Shown here: positions 26,923 to 35,325 of the stretch, in pieces
Layout: every line of letters starts with the position of its first letter
Numbering within the stretch: the stretch's first letter is position 1
NCBI RefSeq assembly: GCF_001612725.1
Contig: NZ_BDAZ01000061.1
Coordinates: 34,539 to 98,538, forward strand
Length of the DNA: 64,000 bases
Reading direction: 5' to 3'
Source of the DNA: Nocardia anaemiae NBRC 100462
GTDB taxonomy: Bacteria > Actinomycetota > Actinomycetes > Mycobacteriales > Mycobacteriaceae
Notes under the pieces: generated by a model
Databases searched by the model: none
What the model was told of the DNA's origin: nothing
What the model saw: only the letters and a program-made list of their open reading frames with translations
Translations under genes and position numbers: made by a program

Positions 26923-28565
26923 GCGGGTGGGACTGTGAGGTGAGCGAACTCGTGCGCGAGTTCCGCGCTGCGGGTGTCACGGACCCGCACGCTCTGGCAA
27001 GCAAGGCCGCGGCGGCGGGTCTCGAAGCCGACCACAGCAAAACGTCGGATCAGAGCCGGTATTTCGTGTTCCGCGGCATCGATGCCGAGATGGCCAAATG
27101 CTTCTTGTTGGACGAGCTGTCGGTGGATGAATGGCATGTGTACTTCGTTGTCGAGACCGCCGACGGCATCTGGGGCAGGGATATCAATGGGCTTTATCTA
27201 GAGCAACTACGGCCCTGGCAACTCGACATCAGCGCACAATACGTGGCGCGCATCGCGAGGATTCCGGGCGTGTTGAGCGAATCGTCCGGGGTGGTGACCG
27301 CGGCACGCGGAATTGCCGACAACTTCGTGGTCGAACTCGTCTGCGGGAACTGCCGAGCCCGGTGGTGGGACGGTGTCCGCTACCAGGACCGCACCGCGGT
27401 GCGATGCCCGATATGCCGGACATTCAACGCGGTGGACGCCAATATGATTCATGTCGAATTCGGTTCGGATGGTTCGTCGTCGACGGCACCGCCGACGAAC
27501 CTCTCGGCGACGCTGCCCCCGACCGATCAGCAGCTGCGCCAGCCCGGGTGGATCGCCACGCGACTCGCTGAACTCGTCGGGACGGGTCTGTCGGGATTCA
27601 GCAAGCTCACCACCAGACAGCAGATGATGGCCTTGAGTCCCAGCCACCTCGATTCCCTCCTCGCACGCGATGATCCGGCCGAGGAATGGATTCGCGGCTG
27701 GGTCGAGATCCGGGCGATCGGGCACCAACTCGACCGGGTGGGCGGTGCCGAACTGATGCGTGCCGTGGCAGACCAATTCGGTCGCGCCGACAGAACTGTG
27801 ATCAGAATCGATGGGCCTCTCACCCTGTGGCGATTCGACGGCGCGGATTTCGTCAGCGACGATGTGGACAGGCTCTGTGTCGCGGATACGACCGGCATGA
27901 TCGACACGATCTGGGACCGAATCGGCGGTCGGGAGCCCTGTTCGACATTCCTGTTACAGGACACCCGCGGCTGGATCGAGATCAAGCCGATCTGGAAAAG
28001 TCGATTGGTGGGGCTCACAGCCGAGACCGAGCCGTGGGCGGTCGAAATCCCGCACCCCGACGGAACACAGACGAGAATTGTCATCCCGGCACCGCAGAGT
28101 CTTGCCGACCTCGTTGCCGAAGCAAACGCTTGTTGCGGCGACGCCTGGCAACTCTTTCCCGCGTTGACGCTCGAGGAGAAGCGGTGGCTACTCGACTACG
28201 GCCCGATCGGACTCGGCATGGCACTGAAGGCGCGCAAGGGTGAGATGAATGTCAGAGGATTCGGCGTGAATCTCCTGGAAAGACTGAGTGACAATGAATT
28301 GAACGAAGCGTTCGTGCTGACCTACCTGTCGCAGCTGGCGCGCGTGCAGTCCGAATCCGTGAAATCGATCGGGATCCTCCAATACGTCTTCAGGCACGTA
28401 CCGTTCGACGCCGTTTCCTTGATGAACATCGGAGCTCTATACAGCGATGTCGGAGATCGCCGCACAGCTGTCGCTTACCTGGAGAAATCGCTCGAGCTCG
28501 ACCCGGGTAATGCGCGGATTCGAACGAATCTCGCCATCGCGAAACCGGGAACTGAAACCAGGTAA
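26919..28565 (+). CDS. Zinc-ribbon protein with C-terminal TPR, unknown function
   Basis: A 548-residue soluble protein I cannot assign to a named family. The N-terminal 150 residues (SELVREFRAAGVTDPHALAS, then FRGIDAEMAKCFLLDELSVDEWHVYFVVE) form an unrecognised domain. A zinc ribbon follows near residue 145: CGNC...CPIC. A middle alpha/beta region holds WLL and LQDTRGWIEIKPIWK segments. The end carries one clear TPR (SVLMNIGALYSDVGDRRTAVAYLEKSLELDPGN-like). GTG 26919 overlaps the kinase stop by four bases, so it is made with the kinase and may be its substrate or adaptor. Confidence 0.7.
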   Translation: MSGWDCEVSELVREFRAAGVTDPHALASKAAAAGLEADHSKTSDQSRYFVFRGIDAEMAKCFLLDELSVDEWHVYFVVETADGIWGRDINGLYLEQLRPWQLDISAQYVARIARIPGVLSESSGVVTAARGIADNFVVELVCGNCRARWWDGVRYQDRTAVRCPICRTFNAVDANMIHVEFGSDGSSSTAPPTNLSATLPPTDQQLRQPGWIATRLAELVGTGLSGFSKLTTRQQMMALSPSHLDSLLARDDPAEEWIRGWVEIRAIGHQLDRVGGAELMRAVADQFGRADRTVIRIDGPLTLWRFDGADFVSDDVDRLCVADTTGMIDTIWDRIGGREPCSTFLLQDTRGWIEIKPIWKSRLVGLTAETEPWAVEIPHPDGTQTRIVIPAPQSLADLVAEANACCGDAWQLFPALTLEEKRWLLDYGPIGLGMALKARKGEMNVRGFGVNLLERLSDNELNEAFVLTYLSQLARVQSESVKSIGILQYVFRHVPFDAVSLMNIGALYSDVGDRRTAVAYLEKSLELDPGNARIRTNLAIAKPGTETR

Positions 28566-28631
28566 GCGTCGATACGTACCGCCGCGCACGCGAGAACGGA
28601 TGCGCGCATTCGAATCAGGAGGGCCGGGTTG

Positions 28632-31600
28632 GTGACGGAGTGGCGTGCCGGGGATGTTGTCGCGGACCTGTACGAAGTTCGCGAGGTCATCGAGTCCGGT
28701 GCGCTGGGGCTGGTTTACCGAGTCTGGCATCGAGGTTGGAATGCGGAGCTTGCGGTCAAGGTTCCACGCCCCGAGCTGCTCGATTCTCCCTCGCATGTAA
28801 GCGATTTCGAGTCCGAAGCGCGGACATGGGTCAAGCTCGGGATGCATGCGAACACGGTGGCGTGTGCGTACGTCCGCCGTATCGACGGCATCCCACGGGT
28901 GTTCGCGGAGTGGGTCGACGGCGGTAGTCTTGCCGATGCGGTACGCCGCCGTCGACTATACGATGGGGAACCCGAACACGTGATGGCGCGGATTCTGGAT
29001 ATCGCGATCCAGTTCGCGTGGGGGCTGGGGCACGCCCACGCAGCCGGATTGGTGCATCGAGATGTCAAGCCCGACAACGTGATGCTGACGCGCGACTGGA
29101 ACACGAAGGTCACCGATTTCGGATTGGCGCAGGCCCAGCACTTCGGTTTGACACCCGCATACTGCTCGCCGGAGCAGGCCCACGCCGCGACGAACTCTTC
29201 GGAAATCTTGACTCCGGCAACGGATGTGTGGTCGTGGGCCGTGAGCGTATGGGAGATGTTCGTCGGCGAGCCACCGTGCCGATACGGGCAGACCGCGCGG
29301 GCGGTCTTCGAGTCCTTCCTGAGCGTCCATGTCGCGCAGGCGCCGGGGATCCCATCGCTGCCAAGGCAACTGGCCGACATCTTGCTGCGCTGCTTTGCTC
29401 TGGATCCGGCCGAACGGCCACAAAGCATGGGGCAATTGGCCGACGGACTGATCGCCCTCTATCCGGAACTGACTGGAGCCGAGTATCCGAGACCGCGTCC
29501 GGATGCGGCGACGCTGTTGGCCGACGGGTTGTCGAATCAGGCGTTGTCGATGCTGGATCTCGGTGAACCTGAGCGTGCCGAAGCGATCTGGCAGCAGGCC
29601 TTGATGGTCGACCGACATCACCCCGCATCGGTGTACAACTACGGACTGCATCGCTGGCGCTGCGGTCAGCTCACTGATACGCAGCTTGTTGCCGAGCTCG
29701 AGCAGTTGCGAGCGAGCCACAGCGGCGAGCCGTTCGCGGATCACTTTCTCGGGCTGGTCAATCTGGAGCGCTGCGATATTGCCCTCGCCCGACGGCACCT
29801 GGAACAGGCCGTTCGGCAGGGATCCTCCGATGCCGATATCGGTGTCGCGCTCACCTTCGTCCGCAATCGCGCGGATGAAGACGACCCCATCGTGCTTCGG
29901 TGGGAGAACGTCGACGCTCTCGCGCTGAGCCGCGACGGTCGCGTCGCGATCGCCGGTTGCATCGGTGGGACCGTGCGGATCTTCGACCCGGCGTCCGGGC
30001 ATTGCCTGCATACCGTGCGCGCACCCTCGGTTCAGTACTTCCTGTCGGTCGCGTTGAACGCTGACGGTTCCCGCGCGATGGCTTTCGGCGTCGACACCAG
30101 GATCTGGGTGTGGGACGTCGAGTCGGGGCGATGTGTGCACAGTCTGCGTACGGGTCATTCGGGTGCCGCGGTCGCATGGAGCGTCGACGGCACGTTCGCG
30201 CTCACCGCTGATCGCAAGGGCCTGGTAGCGGTCTGGGACCTCGTCGAAGGTCTCTGTCTGCGCACCCTGCGCCAGGACTATTGCGGCTCGAGCGGTTTCG
30301 GCGAGTCCGTCGCGATCAGCGCCGACGGTAGGACGGCGTGCTTTTATTCGGGCAAGGACCGTCGGGTGCTTGTATCGGAGATTGCCACTGGCCGCGTTGC
30401 GCGTTCATTCGACGGCTACATCGGGGCTGCGGTCAGCTCCGATCGCAAACTGGTTGTGTCCGGAATACACGCCGGGGCGGCGGCTCGCACCACCCGAGCT
30501 TCGCGAATCGTGCTGTGGGAGTTGGAGACCGGTCGGCTGCGTCGGGTGCTCACGCACCCGGAGAACGCGTTCGGCAACCGATGCGTTGCCGACGATGGTC
30601 GGCTCGCGGTGACAGCCGAGTGGGCGGGCACGGAAGGTGTGCTCAGGGTATGGGAGCTCGACACCGGTCGCTGCCTGCGAACCATGGTCAGCCATTCCGG
30701 CTCGATCGGGTCGATTGCGCTCAGCGGCGATGGCCGCATTGCGCTCTCCGCCGGTTTCGATGGCACGGTGCGTGTGTCGCGGCTGGCACCGGCAGGGCCG
30801 ATGGCGCCGTGGAGTTATGTTCGCCCGCGCACCGTCGGCGAACTCACCGCACAAGCCGACCGGGTGAAGTCGGTGATCGTCGAAGCCGATCGGTTGATCG
30901 ACGGCGAACGGTGGACTGCCGCTGCCGAGCTGTTGCGCGGCGCCCGTGGAATTCCGGGATACGAGCGGAATCAGGGGCTGCTCGAACGTTGGCGGCAGGT
31001 AGCGTGCCACGGCCGTCGTGGTGCACTGATCGCCGCCTGGGAACGCTACCGGCTCACGGGCGCGACCAGTGCTGTGCTGGGCGCTGGTGATCGACTTGTG
31101 CTGACTGCGGACACCGACCGGGTCATTCGGGTGCGCGAACTCGCAACCGGGCGCGCGATGCGGACCCTGGCCTGTAACGACGAGCCTGGCAACGCCAAGA
31201 TGGTGTTCAGCACCGACGGACAATACGTCCTGTGTACCGGCGCGGACCACGTCGTGCGAGTGTGGGATGTCCGGACGGGCATTTGCGAGCTGTCTCTGCT
31301 CGGACACACGCGTTCCGTGGTAGGACTCGCGGTGAGCCATGACGGTGGAGCCATCGTCACAGCCGGTGTGGACGAGCGGGTTCGGGTCTGGGACCGCTGG
31401 ACCGGGCTCAGCGTGTTGACCTTGGGGTGCTGGCGAGATCCAAAGATCGGGGTGAGCGGCGACGGGACCCGCATCATCGTCGCGTCGGTCGATCCTGATC
31501 GCAGTGGTGCTGCGCGCGGTACGCTCGAAATCTGGAATTTGTATGGTGACTGTCTGCAAACCACATCGATGGACGCGTCGCTCGGCTGGAGCAGCGCCGA

Positions 31601-32120
31601 CATCATCGTCGCGCCCGACGGACGAACGGCCTTCTGGCCCAATGGTATCGACGTGCAGGTGTGGGATTTGACCGCGGCTCGACGTGTGGCCACGCTGAGC
31701 GGCCACACACAAGGGGTGACCGCGATCGCGGTCAGCGCTGATGGGCAGTTGCTGCTTTCCGCTAGCCGCGACGCGACCATTCGGGTCTGGGATCCGCGCA
31801 GCGGCCGATGTCGGCTCACCATGACCGGCCACACCGGTGGGGTCAACGCGGTAGCGATCGGTGGTGATGGCAGCCTTGCCGCATCGGGCAGTACTGACGG
31901 CGCTGTCCGTGTGTGGGACCTGCGAACCGGGGACTGTGTGTGCGTCCTCGATTCCGGCCCGCACTCCGTGGAGTCGGTAGCCATCACCGCCGACGGGCGG
32001 ACTGTGCTGTGGGCCGGAAACGACCAGCCTGTGCATGTGTCGGAGCTGGATTGGGAATACGACTTCGATGTCGACGCAACGGACTCGTCGACAGCTGAGG
32101 AATCAGGGAGGAACTCATGA
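28632..32120 (+). CDS. Ser-Thr protein kinase with TPR-like linker and two WD40 propellers
   Basis: A 1162-residue soluble kinase. Residues about 10-270 are a Hanks-type kinase with SGALGLVYR, the ATP lysine in LAVKVP, HRDVKPDNVML, DFGLAQ and YCSPEQ. A helical TPR-like stretch follows (ALSMLDLGEPERAEAIWQQALMVD). WD40-type repeats occupy about 420-720 and again about 810-1135, split by a helical insert (GELTAQADRVKSVIVEADRL). Late repeats are the best conserved (SGHTQGVTAIAVSADGQLLLSASRDATIRVWD). AGGAGG (28617-28622) fits GTG 28632, with TTG 28629 possible. The propellers suggest a sensing or scaffolding platform. The stop overlaps the next ATG. Confidence 0.85.
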   Translation: MTEWRAGDVVADLYEVREVIESGALGLVYRVWHRGWNAELAVKVPRPELLDSPSHVSDFESEARTWVKLGMHANTVACAYVRRIDGIPRVFAEWVDGGSLADAVRRRRLYDGEPEHVMARILDIAIQFAWGLGHAHAAGLVHRDVKPDNVMLTRDWNTKVTDFGLAQAQHFGLTPAYCSPEQAHAATNSSEILTPATDVWSWAVSVWEMFVGEPPCRYGQTARAVFESFLSVHVAQAPGIPSLPRQLADILLRCFALDPAERPQSMGQLADGLIALYPELTGAEYPRPRPDAATLLADGLSNQALSMLDLGEPERAEAIWQQALMVDRHHPASVYNYGLHRWRCGQLTDTQLVAELEQLRASHSGEPFADHFLGLVNLERCDIALARRHLEQAVRQGSSDADIGVALTFVRNRADEDDPIVLRWENVDALALSRDGRVAIAGCIGGTVRIFDPASGHCLHTVRAPSVQYFLSVALNADGSRAMAFGVDTRIWVWDVESGRCVHSLRTGHSGAAVAWSVDGTFALTADRKGLVAVWDLVEGLCLRTLRQDYCGSSGFGESVAISADGRTACFYSGKDRRVLVSEIATGRVARSFDGYIGAAVSSDRKLVVSGIHAGAAARTTRASRIVLWELETGRLRRVLTHPENAFGNRCVADDGRLAVTAEWAGTEGVLRVWELDTGRCLRTMVSHSGSIGSIALSGDGRIALSAGFDGTVRVSRLAPAGPMAPWSYVRPRTVGELTAQADRVKSVIVEADRLIDGERWTAAAELLRGARGIPGYERNQGLLERWRQVACHGRRGALIAAWERYRLTGATSAVLGAGDRLVLTADTDRVIRVRELATGRAMRTLACNDEPGNAKMVFSTDGQYVLCTGADHVVRVWDVRTGICELSLLGHTRSVVGLAVSHDGGAIVTAGVDERVRVWDRWTGLSVLTLGCWRDPKIGVSGDGTRIIVASVDPDRSGAARGTLEIWNLYGDCLQTTSMDASLGWSSADIIVAPDGRTAFWPNGIDVQVWDLTAARRVATLSGHTQGVTAIAVSADGQLLLSASRDATIRVWDPRSGRCRLTMTGHTGGVNAVAIGGDGSLAASGSTDGAVRVWDLRTGDCVCVLDSGPHSVESVAITADGRTVLWAGNDQPVHVSELDWEYDFDVDATDSSTAEESGRNS

Positions 32121-32932
32121 GATTTCGCTTCGGTCGCAAACGGGCCGACGACCGAATGTCGGCGATGTCGGTCGATATCCGCACGGCTGCGCAGCGGCTG
32201 CCGACCGCCAGCGCCGACGACATCCAACGAGACTTTCTGACGGTAAAGGATGCCTGGGGCGCGAAGGAGGTGGTGGTCGTCGTCGGCGCTGATGCTCTCC
32301 AACGTAGGATTGCGAAGATAGTGGCGGACAACGAATCCGACGGTTTTACCGAATCACGCGTCAAAGTGGTCACGGACGAATGTCCTGCGCGAGTTCAGCT
32401 CGACTCGCTCAATGTGTCGCGGACCACCGGATGGCGACCTTATCGGATCGTGAAGCGGGAGGACGGCGAATTCGCCATGTACGGCCACTCGAGCATGTAT
32501 CGAGACCTCGCGGTCAGCCCGGGCGCATCCGAACTCACGCCCTGGGTGCGGGAATTGATCCCTCGACATATGGCAAGGGTTGAACACCAGCTGCCCGAGC
32601 TTGCCCGACGGCCAGGATGGCAAAAACTGGCCAGTGAACCCGCCCTGTCGTTCGTAGCCAGTGCCCGTGACGCCACCGCGCGCCACTTCGACGACGTCCA
32701 GATCGTGGTGAGCCGCTTCGACGAATCAGATCCGAAGCGGATCCGTCAGCTCATGCCGGGTGGCTACCTGGAATGGGTCGACAACGTGTTCCACCGCACC
32801 GGCGTGCAGCTGGGACAATTCGATGTCGCGCATTGGCTTGTCTGCGAGGATGCCGAGCAATACATCGTGCACCTCGCTTACCTTCCCGCGGACCGCGGCG
32901 GGTCGGCGTTGGTGCCATCGGACCTGAAGTAG
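32117..32932 (+). CDS. Unrecognised protein coupled to the WD40 kinase
   Basis: A 271-residue soluble protein starting at ATG 32117, which overlaps the kinase stop as ATGA. The first 15 residues are strongly basic (MRFRFGRKRADDR). The body contains a predicted alpha/beta region (VKDAWGAKEVVVVVGADALQRRIAKIV) and later FHRTGVQLGQFDVAHWLVCEDAEQYIVHLAYLP. I find no catalytic motif, membrane helix or known domain. Tight coupling suggests it is the direct effector, substrate or regulator of the WD40 kinase. That is inference only. Confidence 0.65.
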   Translation: MRFRFGRKRADDRMSAMSVDIRTAAQRLPTASADDIQRDFLTVKDAWGAKEVVVVVGADALQRRIAKIVADNESDGFTESRVKVVTDECPARVQLDSLNVSRTTGWRPYRIVKREDGEFAMYGHSSMYRDLAVSPGASELTPWVRELIPRHMARVEHQLPELARRPGWQKLASEPALSFVASARDATARHFDDVQIVVSRFDESDPKRIRQLMPGGYLEWVDNVFHRTGVQLGQFDVAHWLVCEDAEQYIVHLAYLPADRGGSALVPSDLK

Positions 32933-33036
32933 CCTCCGCCCGACCCAGGCCGGACTCAGCGAGTTCCGCACGCGTTCGACCAGACCCTGTCGATCGTCAG
33001 GTGGATCCGGTCGCAAGCAAGCAATACCGTTCTGGC

Positions 33037-33279
33037 ATGGGATTTTTCAAGCGTCGATCCGGCAGCGGATCCAAACATCAGCGCCTTCTCACAGACACCG
33101 AGCGAGGCGTCGCAGCAAAATTCGCCGAACAGATGGGGCATGATTCCGAGTTGTTCCTGAGGCTCATGACCGACGAATCCTTCTTCGAGAAAACCCTCGA
33201 GAGTCTCCCTCCCGGCCCTCGCGGTTGCACGTGTCCACCTGGTTCACGGGATTGTCGGTGTTCTGCGGGCCGAGCGTGA
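33037..33279 (+). CDS. Small protein with cysteine-rich C-terminus
   Basis: An 80-residue ORF, MGFFKRRSGSGSKHQRLLTD at the N-terminus, with an acidic helical middle (AKFAEQMGHDSELFLRLMTDESFFEKTLESLPPG). It ends with four closely spaced cysteines, CTC then CRC. The basic MGFFKRR start echoes the MRFRFGRKR start of the preceding protein. TACCGT (33025-33030) lies six bases before the ATG and could be the -10 of a leaderless transcript. Its 3' end runs into the nei-type relic in another frame, so the cysteine tail may be partly relic-derived. Whether it is translated is uncertain. Confidence 0.5.
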   Translation: MGFFKRRSGSGSKHQRLLTDTERGVAAKFAEQMGHDSELFLRLMTDESFFEKTLESLPPGPRGCTCPPGSRDCRCSAGRA

Positions 33280-33320
33280 TCCTCGGCCATCGCTGCTGCC
33301 CCACCTGCCAGGCCAGCTGA
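33252..33320 (+). pseudogene. Degenerate 3' end of a nei-type gene
   Basis: In the frame ending at TGA 33318-33320 the sequence reads FCGPSVILGHRCCPTCQAS-stop. The intact nei ends LCGTPVAHSVLAGRNLFW then CPTCQAI-stop. Shared are the first zinc-finger CG, S-V-(I/L)-x-G, and CPTCQA, with a short deletion between. TGCCCCACCTG-C/T-CAGGCC is conserved at the DNA level. Upstream of FCG the frame loses similarity. The fragment lies five bases from the convergent MaoC stop and closes the island whose left edge carries a 5' nei relic. Confidence 0.65.
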
Positions 33321-33324
33321 GACG

Positions 33325-33783
33325 TCACCGGAAGTAGCGGTGCACCATCTGGGCGATGCAGACGGGTTTGTCGGCGCCCTCGCGTTCCATGATCGCGTCG
33401 ACGGTGACTTGGACGGCGCCGTCGCCGAGGTCGGTGGCGTCGGCGAGGGTGGCGGTGAGGCGGACCTTCGCGCCCGCGGGGACGGGGGCCGGGAAGCGGA
33501 CCTTGTTGAGGCCGTAATTGATTGCCATGCCGCGGTTTTCGATGACGAGTATTTGTGACCAGAGCGGAATGAGTAGCGACAGGGTCAGGTAGCCGTGCGC
33601 GATGGTGCCGCCGAAGGGGCCGGTCTTCGCGCGTTCGACATCGACGTGGATCCACTGCTGGTCGTGGGTGGCCTCTGCAAACATGTCGATATCGCGCTGC
33701 GGAATCTCGAGCCAGTCGCTGGTGCCGAGTTCGGTGCCGATGAGGTCGAGTAGGTCGGTGGGTTTGTCGACGGTGGTCGCCAT
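33325..33783 (-). CDS. MaoC-like (R)-specific enoyl-CoA hydratase
   Basis: A 152-residue single-hotdog hydratase. The hydratase-2 motif is present in THDQQWIHVDVERAKTGPFGGTIAHGYLTLSL, with catalytic Asp and His at the usual five-residue spacing. It adds water across a 2-enoyl-CoA. It is the last gene of a six-gene minus-strand operon and follows the CoA ligase by 27 bases. The pairing suggests a CoA-activated intermediate is hydrated after ligation. The stop lies five bases from the nei-type relic. Confidence 0.9.
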   Translation of the reverse strand: MATTVDKPTDLLDLIGTELGTSDWLEIPQRDIDMFAEATHDQQWIHVDVERAKTGPFGGTIAHGYLTLSLLIPLWSQILVIENRGMAINYGLNKVRFPAPVPAGAKVRLTATLADATDLGDGAVQVTVDAIMEREGADKPVCIAQMVHRYFR

Positions 33784-33810
33784 CTGGCGGTCTCCTTCGG
33801 TTGTTGTGGA

Positions 33811-35325
33811 TTACGGTGTCAGTCCGCGGATTCGGCGAGCGTCGTCGCGCAGCAGCAGGCGCTGGAGCTTGCCGAGGGCGTTGCGCGGCAGCTGCTCGCG
33901 GAAGACGTAGTACTTCGGGCTCTTGTATCGGGCGAGGTTCGCTTCGAGATGGGTGCGGATCGCGTCTTCATCGATGTCGTGGCCAGGGCGGACGACGATG
34001 AACGCCAATCCGACCTCACCCCAGCGCTCGTCCGGCACGGCGACCACAGCGCAGTCGCCGACACTGTCCAAGCGCGCGATGGCCGCTTCGACCTCGGCGG
34101 GGTAGATGTTCTCGCCGCCGGAGATGATCATGTCTTTGACGCGGTCGACGATGTGCGCCCAGCCGTCGTCGTCGATGCGGACGATATCGCCGGTGCGGAA
34201 CCAGCCGTCGATGAACGCCTGTTCGGTGGCGTCGGGTCGACGCCAGTATCCGGCAAAGACATTGGGGCCCTTGACGAGTAGTTCGCCCTGGCCCGGACCT
34301 TCGATGATCTCGCCGGACGGGGTGAGCAGCGCGACGTCTGTGAAGAAGTGCGGAACACCTGCCGATACCGGATGTGCGTCGGCGCCGTGGCGCAGTGCCA
34401 TGAGTACGCCGGGGGCTGCCTCGGTCATGCCGTAGCCCTGTAGGGCTTGGATGCCGCGGGACAGCCACGCCTTGGCCACATGTTCGAGGACGGGTGAGCC
34501 GCCGAATGCGACGCAGCGGACACTCGACAGATCGGTGGTCTCCCACTCGGGCGCCTCGCACAGCATTTTCAGCATGGTCGGGGCGAGCGGGAATACCGTG
34601 GCCCGCCTGTGCTCGATGGTGGCCAGGAACTCGCCGGGATCGAATTTCGGTATGACGACGACGGTTCCGCCCGCGTACAGGGTCGGCAGCGTGATCTGCC
34701 CCAGACCGAGTACGTGGAACAGCGGGGCGGAACACAAGCTGACATCGTCACGGCCGAGACTGAAATGGGCGAACTGGTTGAGCGTGTTCCAGACGATATT
34801 GCCGTGGGTGAGTACCGCGCCCTTCGGGCGGCCGGTGGTGCCGGAGGTGTAGAGGATCAATGCGGGATCATCGAGTCCGACCGCGTGGGCTGGTGGTGTT
34901 CGGCCGGTATGTTCGGCGATCGCGTTCTCGTACTCCTCGCCCAGGTGCAGCAGTCGGGGAGTGGCCGAGCTTCGTGCGAGCGCATCGATACCGGTGTCGG
35001 CACCGGTGACGAACACCGCTGGGTCGGCATCATCGAGCAGCCCAGCGATCTCCGGCGCCGCGAGCCGGGTGTTGAGTGCGACGAACATGGCACCGAGATG
35101 CGCTGTGGCGAAGAGGGTTTCGAAGGTCGCGATATCGTTGTGCCCGAGATAGGCGACCCGATCGCCCGGCTCGACGCCGAAATCGGCGAGGGCCGCGGCG
35201 AGTGCGTCCACGCGATCGGCGAGGGTGGCGTAGTCGACGCACCGGTCCTGCTGGATCAGCGCGATGGCGTCGGGCTCCATCCTGGCCCGCCGACGCGGCC
35301 ACGAGCCGATGCCCTGGTCCATCAT
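33811..35325 (-). CDS. Acyl-CoA synthetase, AMP-binding (FadD/long-chain or aryl type)
   Basis: A 504-residue ligase that activates a carboxylic acid to its CoA ester through an acyl-adenylate. The P-loop-like motif LILYTSGTTGRPKGAVLTHGNI, QGYGMTEAAPG, and DGWFRTGDIVRIDDDGW are all intact, with the C-terminal catalytic lysine in LPRNALGKLQRL. ATG 35325 overlaps the amidohydrolase stop as ATGA, so translation is coupled. The open frame extends upstream but that part is antisense-like and unrelated. Its substrate is unknown; the neighbouring alcohol and aldehyde dehydrogenases would supply an acid. Confidence 0.92.
   Translation of the reverse strand: MMDQGIGSWPRRRARMEPDAIALIQQDRCVDYATLADRVDALAAALADFGVEPGDRVAYLGHNDIATFETLFATAHLGAMFVALNTRLAAPEIAGLLDDADPAVFVTGADTGIDALARSSATPRLLHLGEEYENAIAEHTGRTPPAHAVGLDDPALILYTSGTTGRPKGAVLTHGNIVWNTLNQFAHFSLGRDDVSLCSAPLFHVLGLGQITLPTLYAGGTVVVIPKFDPGEFLATIEHRRATVFPLAPTMLKMLCEAPEWETTDLSSVRCVAFGGSPVLEHVAKAWLSRGIQALQGYGMTEAAPGVLMALRHGADAHPVSAGVPHFFTDVALLTPSGEIIEGPGQGELLVKGPNVFAGYWRRPDATEQAFIDGWFRTGDIVRIDDDGWAHIVDRVKDMIISGGENIYPAEVEAAIARLDSVGDCAVVAVPDERWGEVGLAFIVVRPGHDIDEDAIRTHLEANLARYKSPKYYVFREQLPRNALGKLQRLLLRDDARRIRGLTP

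Noticed and set aside
30000..32050. Near-identical WD40 repeats as a possible assembly duplication
   Set aside because: Blades share motifs such as RVWD but differ clearly in sequence, as normal for a propeller.
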